Source: Acidiphilium acidophilum
Lineage (GTDB): Bacteria > Pseudomonadota > Alphaproteobacteria > Acetobacterales > Acetobacteraceae
Direction of reading: 5' to 3'
Length of the DNA stretch: 64,000 bases
Assembly: GCF_033842475.1 (NCBI RefSeq)
Contig: NZ_JAWXYB010000018.1
Location: 2,521,001 to 2,585,000, forward strand
A program made the translations under genes and the position numbers. The notes beneath the pieces were generated by a model. That model was not told where the DNA came from and made no database searches. It saw only the letters and a list, made by a program, of their open reading frames with translations. This document shows positions 51,744 through 63,961 of the stretch, piece after piece. How positions within the stretch are numbered: the stretch's first letter is position 1; every line of letters starts with the position of its first letter.

Positions 51744-53210
51744 TCACGATATGTCAGCGCCAAATCCCGGCGTATCGCGAAGCGGCGGCATGGACCGCAA
51801 CGCTGCGATATCGGGGATCGGACGGGCAAGCGCGGGATCGCCTTGCGCAATCGTCTCGATCGCCGCAGCAACCGCGATGGTCATGGCGTCGGTATGGCGG
51901 GCCGTGATGATCTGGACCCCGAAAGGCATTCCGTTGTCATCCCGCCCCAGCGGCAGCGACAACGAGGGATGGCCGGCGAGCGTGACCGCATAGGCCAGCG
52001 CGAGCCAATGATAGTACGATCGGGTCGCCACCCCGTCGATCTCGGTGGGGAATAATTCGGTCCATGGTCGCGGCGCAGTCGTCACGCTGGGCGCGATCAG
52101 CACGTCGTAACGCTGAAAGAAGGCCTGCCACGCCTGATATATGTGTGTCTGGATCGTCATCGCGCGTGCGACATCGGCGGCGCTGTAGCCGAGCCCCTCC
52201 TCGACATTGGCGCGGATATTGGCACCCAACCGGTTCGGATCGCTCCGGAACGTCGCCCCGAAACCCGCGAGAAAATTCACCGCGCGCAGCACGGCAAACG
52301 CATCGTCCGCGCCGGCACAGTCCGGTGCCGCCGGCTCCGCATGAGCGAATGCCGGCGCGAGTTGCGCCATCCGCGCCGCGAACAGGTCACGCACCGCCCG
52401 CGAGGTCGGCGCAAACCCGAAATCGGCGGTGAAGGCCACCCGCAACCTTCCGGTATCCACCGTGCCGACCCGCAGCGGATCGAGCGGCGCGGCCAGCATG
52501 TCACGCGGGTCATAACGCCCGATCGCGCCGAGCATCAGGGCCAGATCCGGCACGGTACGCGCCATCGGGCCGAGAACCGAAAGACCGGATGCGCCGAGTT
52601 GCCGTTTCTCGGAGGGCACCAGCCCCGCCGAAGGCCGCATCCCCACGATCCCGCAGAATGCCGCCGGATTGCGCAGGCTGCCGCCCATATCGGAGCCGGT
52701 TGCCAGTGGTACCATGCCGGTGGCGAGCGCCACCGCCGATCCGCCTGAGGAACCGGCCGCCGATTTCAGCGGGTCGAACGGGTTTCCGGTGGCACCGTAA
52801 ACCGCATTGATCGTATTGGCCCCCGCGCCGAATTCCGGAGTATTGGTCTTGCCGAATATAATGCCGCCGGCGCTGCGGATTGCGGCGACCAGCCCCTGAT
52901 CGGTTTGCGGCACATGGTCGCGAAACATCGGACTACCATAGGTCGTGCGCAGGCCGGCGGTATCTTCCAGATCCTTGACGCCGACCGGCAGCCCATGAAG
53001 CGGGCCGAGCGTCGCCCCGGCCATCACGGCGGTCTCGGCGTCGCGCGCCGCGCCGAGGGACCGCTCGAAGTCGCGCGCCACCATCGCATTCACCGCATGA
53101 TCGACCGCCTCAACCCGGGCAATGCAACTCGAAACCAGTTCCACCGGTGACAGGCCGCGCGCCCCGATCAGTCGCCGTGCTTCGGTTGCCGTCAGATCGC
53201 ACGGTTCCAT
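51744..53210 (-). CDS. Amidase signature family enzyme
   Basis: A 488-residue Ser-cisSer-Lys hydrolase. The lysine is in PVGVKDLEDTAG. The Gly/Ser-rich signature AAGSSGGSAVALATGMVPLATGSDMGGSLRNPAAFCG holds both serines. It resembles stand-alone amidases rather than GatA, and gatB/gatC are not adjacent, so the substrate (an aliphatic or aryl amide) is unknown. GGAGG lies before ATG 53210. It is convergent with rdgB. Confidence 0.9.
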   Translation of the reverse strand: MEPCDLTATEARRLIGARGLSPVELVSSCIARVEAVDHAVNAMVARDFERSLGAARDAETAVMAGATLGPLHGLPVGVKDLEDTAGLRTTYGSPMFRDHVPQTDQGLVAAIRSAGGIIFGKTNTPEFGAGANTINAVYGATGNPFDPLKSAAGSSGGSAVALATGMVPLATGSDMGGSLRNPAAFCGIVGMRPSAGLVPSEKRQLGASGLSVLGPMARTVPDLALMLGAIGRYDPRDMLAAPLDPLRVGTVDTGRLRVAFTADFGFAPTSRAVRDLFAARMAQLAPAFAHAEPAAPDCAGADDAFAVLRAVNFLAGFGATFRSDPNRLGANIRANVEEGLGYSAADVARAMTIQTHIYQAWQAFFQRYDVLIAPSVTTAPRPWTELFPTEIDGVATRSYYHWLALAYAVTLAGHPSLSLPLGRDDNGMPFGVQIITARHTDAMTIAVAAAIETIAQGDPALARPIPDIAALRSMPPLRDTPGFGADIS

Positions 53211-53320
53211 CCTCGCCTCCGTTCCAGAAGGCAACACTCTGCCATCACCGTCGCATCGGGTTCAACCCCAGAGGATTTACGGCGAACGCCCTTCGACGCG
53301 GCTGCGTCGGGGGCTATCGG

Positions 53321-53749
53321 TCAGCGGGTCGCAAGGCCGGGTCGAACACCGTAATATTCGTCGACCTGATGGCCATAGACCCCGTCCGACCAATCCGGCG
53401 CCGCGCTCGTCGCGTAGGAGGGGCCACCTTCGAGCCGGTCTCGGTCGAGATCGACGACATAGCCACCCTGGCGCGGGTCGTAATTCAGCAGCTCCCAGGG
53501 CAGTGGGTGATAATGCTCGCCCAGTCCGAGAAAGCCACCGAACGACATGATCGCGTAATCGACCCTGCCACTCCGCTTGTTGATCATCACGTCATAGATC
53601 GAGCCGATCGAATCGCCCTGCGTGTTGTAAACGCGGGTGCCGTTGACCTTGCTGGCCGCAATCAGGCTCCGTGTCTCGCTCAACGAGGATTCATCGGTGG
53701 CTGTCGCCATCTGCGGATGGCCTGCCGTCACTGGATTGAAACCGCTCAT
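53321..53749 (-). CDS. PRC-barrel domain protein
   Basis: A 142-residue protein with one PRC-barrel (about residues 25-95): SLIAASKVNGTRVYNTQGDSIGSIYDVMINKRSGRVDYAIMSFGG, then LGLGEHYHPLPWELL. Such proteins occur in photosynthetic reaction centres, RNA processing and many stress contexts; a specific role cannot be assigned. AAGGGG lies upstream of the ATG. Confidence 0.87.
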   Translation of the reverse strand: MSGFNPVTAGHPQMATATDESSLSETRSLIAASKVNGTRVYNTQGDSIGSIYDVMINKRSGRVDYAIMSFGGFLGLGEHYHPLPWELLNYDPRQGGYVVDLDRDRLEGGPSYATSAAPDWSDGVYGHQVDEYYGVRPGLATR

Positions 53750-53878
53750 GGCGTTCCCCTTCATCGTTTCACGCGGCGAATTGCCGCGCCCTTACGATGT
53801 TGGAGGGAATGACACGCAATACGATGCCGGCGGGATGAAACCTCGGACATGAGCGATCCATGCCGGACCCGCCCGGGC

Positions 53879-55477
53879 CTAATAGCCCATGGCGCAACCA
53901 TCCTTGCGCGGATCCGACCCCCCGGTGAGCACACCCGCCTGACGATCGATCAGGATCGCCTGGCCGCCACCATGGGGCCGCCTGGTCATGGTGATCTGGT
54001 GGCCCCTCTGCGTCAGCCCGTCGATCGTGGCTTGCGGAAATGTCGGTTCGAGTTCCAGCATCCCGGCATAGGGAAACGCCCGCGGCAGGTCGATCGCCTG
54101 CTGGATGTCGAGCCCGTAATGACGCAGATTGGTCAGGAACCAGGATTGCCCCATCGGCTGGTAATGCCCGCCCATCACGCCGAACGGCATCACGGCATGA
54201 CCGTCCTGCGTGGCCATGCCGGGGATGATCGTGTGCATCGGGCGTTTGCGCGGGGCGATGCAGTTGGGGTGGCCGCGTTCCAGCCGGAAGCCGAGGCCGC
54301 GATTATGCAGGATCACCCCGGTATCGCCCGCCAGAATCCCCGATCCGAAACTCTCGAAGGTCGAATTGATGAACGAGCACGCGTTGCCCGCCTCATCGAC
54401 GACACAGAGATACACCGTATCCCGATGCGCGGGCAGGAGCGCCTCGCCCGCGCGGGGCAGGTCGGTCATGGCCACGTCGTCGCGGATCAGGCTGCGCAGC
54501 GAGGCGAGGTAATCGTCGCTCAGCAGATGATCCACCGGCACCGCCGCCTGCTCGGGGTCGGCGAGCAGGGCGTCGCGATCCCGATAGACCAGCCGTGCCG
54601 CCTCGATATGGCGATGCACCCGGATTGGTCCGAGCGGCCCGTCAGGCGCAGGACCGAAGCCTTCGAGGATACCGAGCAGCATGAGAGCCAGCAGCCCCGA
54701 GCCGTTGGGCGGGCATTCCCAGATCGTCAGCCCGTCGAACGCGCGCTTGATCGGCCTGACGAACCGGGCTGCGATGCGCCCTTCGCTGAAATCCGCTTCG
54801 GTATGCAGCCCTCCCCGCGCGCGCAATTCCGCGACGAGTGCGGCGGCGACCGGTCCTTCATAGAAGCCACGCGCCCCGTTCGCCGCGATCGACCGCAGGG
54901 TGGCGGCGAGTTCCGGCTGGCGGACCAGTGTGCCGACACCGGGCGCATGGCCATTCGGCAGCAGGGCGTGTGCCCCCGCCCGGCGCAGCTTGTCTTCGGA
55001 ATTCGCCCAATCCGCCGCCACGCGCGGGCTGACCGCAAAGCCCGCCTCGGCATAATAGATCGCGGGGGCGAGAGCCGCGGCCAGTCCCCGCCTGCCATGG
55101 GCTTCGAGCAGTGTCTCCCACGCCCCCACCGCGCCGGGGATGGTGACGCCGTGCGGCGAGGTTGCCTCCAGGCTCGATATGCCATGCGCCTCGTAATGAT
55201 CGATCGTGGCCGCAGCGGGCGCGCGACCCGAGCCGTTCAGCGCGATCACGTCCGGACTGCCGGCCTCTTTATAGAGGCAGAAGCAATCGCCGCCGATCCC
55301 GGTCGATTGCGGTTCGACCACACCGAGCAGCGCTGCTGCGGTCACCGCGGCATCCAGCGCATTGCCACCCGCCCGCAGCGCATCGAGGGCCGCCAGCGTC
55401 GCCACCGGCATCGAGGTCGCGGCCATAGCGCGACCGGCATAGACCGCGCTGCGGCCAGGGATGTGAAAATCGCGCAT
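53879..55477 (-). CDS. ggt: Gamma-glutamyltransferase family protein
   Basis: A 532-residue Ntn hydrolase that transfers or hydrolyses gamma-glutamyl groups, for example of glutathione. The large-subunit start shows AALDALRAGGNALDAAVTAAA and PQSTGIGGDCFCLY. The likely autocleavage and nucleophile residue is T354 in HRDTVYLCVVD, followed by NSTFESFGSGILAGDTGVILHNR. I see no typical signal peptide in the chosen frame, so a cytoplasmic enzyme is possible. AAAGGA is six bases before ATG 55477. Confidence 0.9.
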   Translation of the reverse strand: MRDFHIPGRSAVYAGRAMAATSMPVATLAALDALRAGGNALDAAVTAAALLGVVEPQSTGIGGDCFCLYKEAGSPDVIALNGSGRAPAAATIDHYEAHGISSLEATSPHGVTIPGAVGAWETLLEAHGRRGLAAALAPAIYYAEAGFAVSPRVAADWANSEDKLRRAGAHALLPNGHAPGVGTLVRQPELAATLRSIAANGARGFYEGPVAAALVAELRARGGLHTEADFSEGRIAARFVRPIKRAFDGLTIWECPPNGSGLLALMLLGILEGFGPAPDGPLGPIRVHRHIEAARLVYRDRDALLADPEQAAVPVDHLLSDDYLASLRSLIRDDVAMTDLPRAGEALLPAHRDTVYLCVVDEAGNACSFINSTFESFGSGILAGDTGVILHNRGLGFRLERGHPNCIAPRKRPMHTIIPGMATQDGHAVMPFGVMGGHYQPMGQSWFLTNLRHYGLDIQQAIDLPRAFPYAGMLELEPTFPQATIDGLTQRGHQITMTRRPHGGGQAILIDRQAGVLTGGSDPRKDGCAMGY

Positions 55478-55550
55478 GGGTGTTCCTTTGGCTGTCCTCG
55501 CGCGAATGTGCCTCAGCCAAGCCCGGCTCGGCAACGGTACCTGACGCGGA

Positions 55551-56543
55551 TCAGGCCGTCCGGCTGCGGCTGAACGGCACCAGACGGCGCTGATCGGTGT
55601 CCCACAAAGCCAGCCGGGCGCAGCGCAGGCTCGACCAGAACGTGAGGCGCGGGGCCACCTGAAACGCAGGATTGGCTTCGTGGCAGGCGCGCAGCCGGTA
55701 ATTCGGAATCCGGCTCGACAGATGATGGATATGATGAAACCCGATATTGCCGGTCATCCAGTGCAGGATGCGCGGAAGGTCGTAAAACGACGCCCCTTCG
55801 AGCGCGGCACTCCGAAAGTCCCACTCGGGCCGGCTCTCCCAATAAGTGTGCTCGAACTGGTGCTGGATATAGAACAGCCAGACCCCGATGGTCGCGGCCA
55901 TCACCATCATCGGCAGCCACCCCACCAGCACCGCGACTGGCCCGAGCGTGACGAACAGAATAGCGACCAGCGCGAGAAGGGCGGCATTGGTGCCCAGCAC
56001 GCTCGCCCATTCGCGCCACCGCCGCGCGGGATGACCGAACGGGATACGGTTCTTGATCACGAACAGCCATACCGGTCCGAGGCCGAACAGCACGGCGGGA
56101 TGGCGATAGAGCCGGTAGCCCGCCCGCCGCCAGCGCGACAGGGCACGATATTCCGCGACGGTCAGGGTGTTGACGTCGCCAATCCCGCGCCGGTCCAGAT
56201 TGCCGGTATTGGCATGATGCACCGCATGGGCCGCGCGCCAGGCGGTGTAGGGCGTCAGTGTCAGCACGCCGAGCACGAGACCGAGCGCATCATTCGCCCA
56301 GCGAGGCGCGAAAAAGGAGCCGTGGCCGCAATCGTGCTGAAACATGAACAGCCGCACCACCAGCACCGCTCCCACCGGAAGCAGCAACAGCGCGATCCAG
56401 TAGCCATGATCGAGTGCCACCAACAGCAATCCCATCACTGCCAGAAACGGCAGCAGCGTGGTGAGCAGTTGCGCCAGAGCCAGCCGGCTGTCGGGTTTCA
56501 GGTAGGGCGCGATCATCGTGCGCCACGAAACATCTGTTGTCAT
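55551..56543 (-). CDS. Fatty acid desaturase
   Basis: A 330-residue membrane di-iron desaturase. The three histidine boxes are HDCGHGS (about residue 69), HAVHHANTGN and, near the C terminus, HHIHH (in IGFHHIHHLSSRIPNYRL). The hydrophobic segments between them fit four membrane helices. It resembles delta-12/omega-6 type acyl-lipid desaturases, but regiospecificity cannot be read here. ATG 56543 is chosen because the 40 residues before it in frame are not conserved. Confidence 0.9.
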   Translation of the reverse strand: MTTDVSWRTMIAPYLKPDSRLALAQLLTTLLPFLAVMGLLLVALDHGYWIALLLLPVGAVLVVRLFMFQHDCGHGSFFAPRWANDALGLVLGVLTLTPYTAWRAAHAVHHANTGNLDRRGIGDVNTLTVAEYRALSRWRRAGYRLYRHPAVLFGLGPVWLFVIKNRIPFGHPARRWREWASVLGTNAALLALVAILFVTLGPVAVLVGWLPMMVMAATIGVWLFYIQHQFEHTYWESRPEWDFRSAALEGASFYDLPRILHWMTGNIGFHHIHHLSSRIPNYRLRACHEANPAFQVAPRLTFWSSLRCARLALWDTDQRRLVPFSRSRTA

Positions 56544-56750
56544 GAACCGGTTCGATCGAACGAGGGGAGCAATTGGCGCAACGGACCGGCGTTGCAACCG
56601 CTTTTCCGGCCGCCCATATCCGCTGCCATGATCATATCTCGGAACCAACCGGTTGTCGATCAATCGGGGTGCGCGATCGCGGCACTGTCATCGGCCCGGC
56701 TTCCATGCTTTGCTCACGGTCGATCCAGAAGCTGACCAAGGATGATTTCG

Positions 56751-57680
56751 GTGCCAGATCCCTATGAGACCCTGGGCGTTGCCCGTGATGCGAGTGCGGA
56801 GGACATCCGCCGTGCCTATCGCAAGCTCGCCAAGACCAGCCATCCCGACCTCAACCCCGGGGATGCCGCTGCGGAGGGCAAGTTCAAGCAGATTTCCGCC
56901 GCGCATCATCTGCTGTCCGATCCCGACAAACGCGCCCGGTTCGACCGTGGCGAGATCGACGCCGAAGGCAACGAAGCGCCACCCCGGCCCCGCTACCGCG
57001 ACTACGCCCAGGCCGATGCCGGCCAGCGCTACGGCACCGGCGGCGCCTCAACCGGCGCCAACTGGAACGCGTCCGATTTCGAGTCGATCTTCGGCACCAT
57101 GTTCAACGATCCGGGCGGCCGACCCCGCCAGGGACCGATTCGGGGGGCGGATGCCCAATTCACCCTTGCGGTCGGGTTCCTCGATGCCGTCAACGGCACA
57201 ACGACAAGGATCACCCTGCCGGACGGCGGAACACTCGACGTCCGGATCCCGCCCGCGACCGATGACGGGACCATATTGCGGCTGCGGGGCAAGGGCGGTC
57301 CCGGCCATGCCGGCGGGCCGGCGGGCGATGCGCTGATCGCGGTTCATGTAACCCCGCACCGGTTCTTCCGCCGCGATGGTCAGGACATAAGGCTCGACCT
57401 GCCCGTCACCATCGCGGAAGCCGTACTCGGCGGACCGGTTGAAGTGCCGACCCCCGGCGGCCCGGTCCGGATGCGCATCCCGCCCGCCTCGGACAGCGGT
57501 GCCGTCCTGCGCCTGCGCGGTCGTGGTGTTCCGGGCCGGGGCAACACGCCCGCCGGTGATCTCTACGCAACCTTGAGCATCGCGATCGGCAAGCCCGATC
57601 CGGCACTCGAGGCATTCCTGCGCGAGTGGAAACCCGCAACGGCCTTCAACCCCCGCGCCGGCATGGAGGCGGAACCGTGA
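56751..57680 (+). CDS. DnaJ C-terminal domain co-chaperone (CbpA-like)
   Basis: A 309-residue J-protein: J domain at residues 1-70 (YETLGVARDASAEDIRRAYRKLAK, HPD in KTSHPDLNPG), a Gly-poor linker, and two C-terminal substrate-binding beta domains (DGGTLDVRIPPATDDGTILRLRGKG; PGGPVRMRIPPASDSGAVLRLRGRG). The zinc-finger CxxCxGxG repeats of DnaJ are absent, as in CbpA. GTG 56751 has AAGGA at correct spacing; ATG 56742 abuts that site. It is coupled to the CbpM-like gene by a four-base overlap. Confidence 0.9.
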   Translation: MPDPYETLGVARDASAEDIRRAYRKLAKTSHPDLNPGDAAAEGKFKQISAAHHLLSDPDKRARFDRGEIDAEGNEAPPRPRYRDYAQADAGQRYGTGGASTGANWNASDFESIFGTMFNDPGGRPRQGPIRGADAQFTLAVGFLDAVNGTTTRITLPDGGTLDVRIPPATDDGTILRLRGKGGPGHAGGPAGDALIAVHVTPHRFFRRDGQDIRLDLPVTIAEAVLGGPVEVPTPGGPVRMRIPPASDSGAVLRLRGRGVPGRGNTPAGDLYATLSIAIGKPDPALEAFLREWKPATAFNPRAGMEAEP

Positions 57681-58018
57681 TCACCATCGACGTCGTCATC
57701 CGGACCGTGGAAGGCCTCGACCGTCACGACCTCGAACGCTGGATCGACAATCGCTGGGTCCGCCCCGACCCGACCAGCGATGGCTTCATATTCCGCGCCA
57801 TCGACCTCGAACGGGTCCGGCTGATCCATGAATTGTCGCGCGAGCTGCAGGTCAACGACGACGCCTTGCCTGTCGTCCTGTGCCTGCTCGATCAGGTTTA
57901 TGCCCTGCGCCGCCAGTTGCACGACGTGGCAAGCGCGATCCGCCATACGGCACCGCCCGAGGTTGGCGTCGCCCTGATCACGTATCTCGAACGCGCCGGG
58001 GCCGGGACCAAGCGCTGA
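57677..58018 (+). CDS. CbpM-like chaperone modulator
   Basis: A 113-residue protein of the CbpM/MerR-like group that inhibits or modulates CbpA-type J-proteins. It shows the aromatic-acid pattern LDRHDLERWIDNRWVRPD at the start, FRAIDLERVRLIHELSRELQVNDDALPVVL in the middle and a C-terminal helix with LLDQVYALRRQLHDVA. GGAGG precedes the GTG start, which overlaps the J-protein stop. Confidence 0.8.
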   Translation: MITIDVVIRTVEGLDRHDLERWIDNRWVRPDPTSDGFIFRAIDLERVRLIHELSRELQVNDDALPVVLCLLDQVYALRRQLHDVASAIRHTAPPEVGVALITYLERAGAGTKR

Positions 58019-58068
58019 TCGTCCGCCCGCCATTTGACATCCGCGCCGATCTGCGACACCCGAACCCG

Positions 58069-59025
58069 ATGCGTCATTTTCTCGATTTCGAAAAGCCGGT
58101 CGCCGAGCTGGAAGCCAAGATCGAAGAGCTGCGCCGGATGACCGATCCCGGCGAGCTCAACATCGCCGAGGAGGTCGCCCAGCTATCCGAAAAGGCGGAA
58201 CGCCAGCTTCGCAACCTTTACGGCAAGCTGACCCCCTGGCAGAAAACCCAGGTCGCGCGCCACCCCGAACGCCCCAAAGCGACCGACATGATTGCGGGGC
58301 TGATCACCGAGTTCACCCCCCTCGCCGGTGATCGCGCCTTCGCGGAGGATGCCGCGATCATTGCCGGGCCAGGCCGTTTCGAAGGCGAGCCGGTCATGGT
58401 CATCGCGATCGAAAAGGGTTCCGATCTCGATTCCCGCCTCAGGCATAATTTCGGATCGCCCCGTCCGGAAGGCTACCGCAAGGCGCGCCGGCTGATCGAA
58501 CTTGCCGGGCGCTTCGGGCTACCGGTCCTGTCCTTCGTCGATACGTCCGGCGCCTATCCGGGCATCGACGCCGAGGCCCGCGGCCAGGCCGAGGCGATCG
58601 CCCGCGGCATCGAAGCCTGCCTCGCCGCACCGGTGCCGTTCATCGCCACCATCATCGGCGAGGGCGGCTCGGGCGGCGCCATCGCGATTGCGGCCGCCGA
58701 TGTCGTGCTGATGTACGAGCATGCGATCTATTCGGTCATTTCGCCCGAAGGCTGCGCCGCCATTTTATGGGAGGACCGCACGATGGCCGCCCAGGCCGCC
58801 GAAGCGATGAAAGTCACCGCCCAGGATCTCAAACGCCTCGGTATCATCGACCGGATCGTCCCGGAACCGCTCGGCGGCGCGCATCGGGCACCGGCAGTCG
58901 CGGTCGCCCAACTCGGCGAGGCGATCGCGGCCGTACTCGCCCCGCTGAAAACCATGACGCCGGAAGCGTTGCGCACCAAACGGCGGGAAAAATTCCTGGC
59001 GATGGGTCAGATCGCCGGACTCTGA
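58069..59025 (+). CDS. accA: Acetyl-CoA carboxylase carboxyltransferase subunit alpha
   Basis: A 318-residue subunit that with AccD transfers the carboxyl group from biotin to acetyl-CoA, the first step of fatty acid synthesis. The N-terminal LDFEKPVAELEAKIEELR precedes the crotonase-type core with HNFGSPRPEGYRKARRL, FVDTSGAYPGIDAEARGQAEAIA, IGEGGSGGAIAI and AYSVISPEG-like IYSVISPEGCAAILW. ATG 58069 fits the family start. Confidence 0.96.
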   Translation: MRHFLDFEKPVAELEAKIEELRRMTDPGELNIAEEVAQLSEKAERQLRNLYGKLTPWQKTQVARHPERPKATDMIAGLITEFTPLAGDRAFAEDAAIIAGPGRFEGEPVMVIAIEKGSDLDSRLRHNFGSPRPEGYRKARRLIELAGRFGLPVLSFVDTSGAYPGIDAEARGQAEAIARGIEACLAAPVPFIATIIGEGGSGGAIAIAAADVVLMYEHAIYSVISPEGCAAILWEDRTMAAQAAEAMKVTAQDLKRLGIIDRIVPEPLGGAHRAPAVAVAQLGEAIAAVLAPLKTMTPEALRTKRREKFLAMGQIAGL

Positions 59026-59030
59026 CGCCC

Positions 59031-59972
59031 TCAGGCGGTAATCGTCCTGGCGAACACGCTTCGCCCCGCCATGTCGATGAAATCGAGCTGCGCCGCCGCG
59101 CCGCTGACCGCCACGCTCAAAAACCCATGATCACCCGAACAATACCCGGCGCGGCTCGGCAGTCCCGGTTGATAAGTATGCGACCCCGCCCCGGTCGTGA
59201 CATACGAAATTCCGGTCATCTCGACATACTGCATCGAATGATCGTGCCCATTGATGTAGAGCGGCACCTTATGACGGCGCAACACCGGCTCCAACGCCGC
59301 GATCATGTCCGGCTGGTCGTGCCCGTGACCGCCGAGCGCGGTATAGAGCGGGTGATGGCCGATTACTATTCTCCAGCGCGCCTGCGAGCGGCCCAGAGCG
59401 GCGTCCAGCCACACCAACTGCGCCTTGGGGTTCTGCCCGGAAATATCAGTCACCGTCCCGATATATTTGCGGATGAACGGGGAGCTGTCGAGATAGAAGA
59501 TATCGACGCCGCCATCGCGGCCCGATGCGGTGCGGGTATAGTATCGGCTCGGCATCTGCCAGCGCGACGAAACTCCCGAATAGGCGATCTGAGCCTCGAC
59601 ATCGCCGCGATAATCGTGATTGCCGAGAATAACGTGCCATGGCCGATGTAACGCGGCCTCGGAATAGACATCCTCGAAACTGGTCCTGAACTGAGGATCG
59701 CTCAGCCCGGTCACGCCGGATTCATAAAAATTATCGCCAGCCGAGACGATGAACGCAGGATTGGAGGCGACGGCGGCTGCCGCCATGGCACGCCCCACGG
59801 CGCGCTGGTGATGCTTGCCATTGCGCCCCCAGTCCCCGATCACGAAAAACCGCGTTTCCGGCGTAGCGGCCGCCGCAACCGCAGGCGCGCCGGCAAGAAG
59901 AGAGACCGCCCCGAGTTCGGCCCCCGATTCCAGAAAGCGCCGCCGTGAAATGCCTGTGCCTGACCTGCTCAT
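59031..59972 (-). CDS. Tat-exported purple acid phosphatase-like metallophosphoesterase
   Basis: A 313-residue phosphoesterase. The leader SRRRFLESGAELGAVSLL has a twin-arginine motif and an Ala-rich cleavage region (near AVAAAA). The binuclear metal motifs are all present: VIGDWGRNG, SAGDNFYESG, LGNHDYRG, GHHPLYTALGGHG and NGHDHSMQ. The order matches tartrate-resistant acid phosphatase-like enzymes. ATG 59972 has AGGGA eight bases upstream; ATG 59990 lacks a ribosome site. It is convergent with accA. Confidence 0.88.
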   Translation of the reverse strand: MSRSGTGISRRRFLESGAELGAVSLLAGAPAVAAAATPETRFFVIGDWGRNGKHHQRAVGRAMAAAAVASNPAFIVSAGDNFYESGVTGLSDPQFRTSFEDVYSEAALHRPWHVILGNHDYRGDVEAQIAYSGVSSRWQMPSRYYTRTASGRDGGVDIFYLDSSPFIRKYIGTVTDISGQNPKAQLVWLDAALGRSQARWRIVIGHHPLYTALGGHGHDQPDMIAALEPVLRRHKVPLYINGHDHSMQYVEMTGISYVTTGAGSHTYQPGLPSRAGYCSGDHGFLSVAVSGAAAQLDFIDMAGRSVFARTITA

Positions 59973-60055
59973 ATGCGCGTCCCTGTCCATGTAGGCGTTC
60001 GGAAGTGATGCTGACCTATAACAGCCAGGGCCGCGTGTCATATGACAGTTACGCG

Positions 60056-60658
60056 TCAGCCTGCGAGTTTCGCCGCGATCTCGGCGACATGCCTGCCCTG
60101 CGCCCGGGCGATCGCCAATTCGTTACTGCTCGGTTGGCGCGATCCATCGCCGTTGGCCAGCGTGGTGGCACCATAGGGCGACCCGCCGGTAATCTCGTTC
60201 ATATTGGTGAGTTCCGGCACCGAATACGGCACACCGACCACGACCATGCCGTGATGAAACAGCGTGGTATGGAACGACGTGATCGTGGTCTCCTGCCCGC
60301 CATGCTGCGTGCCGGTCGAGACGAACACCGATCCCACCTTGCCGACGAGCGCCCCTTTCGCCCACAACGCCCCGGTCTGATCGAGAAAGTTCCGCATCTG
60401 CCCGCACATGTTGCCGAAGCGGGTGGGTGTGCCGAAAATGATCGCGTCGTACTCCGCGAGTTCCGCCGGCGCCGCGACCGGCGCCGCCTGATCGGTCTTG
60501 GCATGGATCGAAGCCGCAACATCCGGCGGCATGGTCTCCGGCACCCGCTTGACCGTCACCTCGGCACCGGCAGCCTTCGCCCCCTCGGAAACGGCATGCG
60601 CCATCGTCTCCACGTGTCCCCACGTGCTGTAATAGAGAACCAAAACCTTAGCCATCAC
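60056..60658 (-). CDS. wrbA: NAD(P)H:quinone oxidoreductase WrbA
   Basis: A 200-residue flavodoxin-like protein reducing quinones by two electrons. It shows the N terminus [23 protein letters not shown] for the FMN phosphate loop, [26 protein letters not shown], and the WrbA-specific [29 protein letters not shown], as well as [20 protein letters not shown]. Family length is normal. Confidence 0.96.
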   Translation of the reverse strand: MMAKVLVLYYSTWGHVETMAHAVSEGAKAAGAEVTVKRVPETMPPDVAASIHAKTDQAAPVAAPAELAEYDAIIFGTPTRFGNMCGQMRNFLDQTGALWAKGALVGKVGSVFVSTGTQHGGQETTITSFHTTLFHHGMVVVGVPYSVPELTNMNEITGGSPYGATTLANGDGSRQPSSNELAIARAQGRHVAEIAAKLAG

Positions 60659-60830
60659 GATGCTCCTCTGTTCAGATAATCCTGGAAGCTTACCCCAAAA
60701 TCATTCGACATCAAAATATGGTCAGACTGGTGACATCTCCGGCAAGCCATCGACCGCATCGCCCGGGATTGCGCCCACGATGATGTCGGGCCAGCGATCG
60801 ATGGAAATCTGGCTGATGATCAGCAAGACG

Positions 60831-60862
60831 AAAAACCCCCAGGGACGATCTGTTCCTGGGGG
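60831..60862 (-). terminator. rRNA operon terminator
   Basis: A ten-pair stem CCCCCAGGGA (60836-60845) / TTCCTGGGGG (60853-60862), loop CGATCTG, with one G-U pair. On the minus strand it is followed by five U (A run 60831-60835). It lies 12 bases past the fMet tRNA and ends the rRNA operon. The remaining gap up to wrbA (60659-60830) shows no gene. Confidence 0.9.
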
Positions 60863-60873
60863 ATTACTGTCGG

Positions 60874-60950
<77 letters not shown>

Positions 60951-60994
60951 GGTGTGGGTATATTTGTGTGTTTTGTTGATCGATAGGTTGGAGG

Positions 60995-61110
60995 ACCTGG
61001 CGGCGACCTACTCTCCCGTGCCTTGAGGCACAGTACCATGGGCGCTGGGGGTTTTCACGGCCGAGTTCGGGATGGGATCGGGTGCGGGCCCCCCGCAATG
61101 GCCACCAGGT
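60995..61110 (-). rRNA. rrf: 5S ribosomal RNA
   Basis: About 116 bases on the minus strand; the ends ACCTGGTGGC and GCCGCCAGGT pair. The conserved CCATCCCGAACTCGG and GGGAGAGTAGGTCGCCGCC segments are present. Ends are set from the terminal helix and may be off by a base or two. Confidence 0.95.
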
Positions 61111-61214
61111 CGTCCAGCCTATCGAGGGTTCGATGGGTTGGTGGGTTGGGTTGGTGCGTTTTGTTGTTTGTGTGTGTTGATGTCTGTGCATGGTGGGGGT
61201 GGGTTGTAGCTGAT

Positions 61215-63961
<2,747 letters not shown>

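Noticed and set aside
53849..55573. 574-codon plus-strand reading frame opposite the gamma-glutamyltransferase gene
   Set aside because: Composition is that of an antisense frame and the minus-strand gene has clear family motifs.
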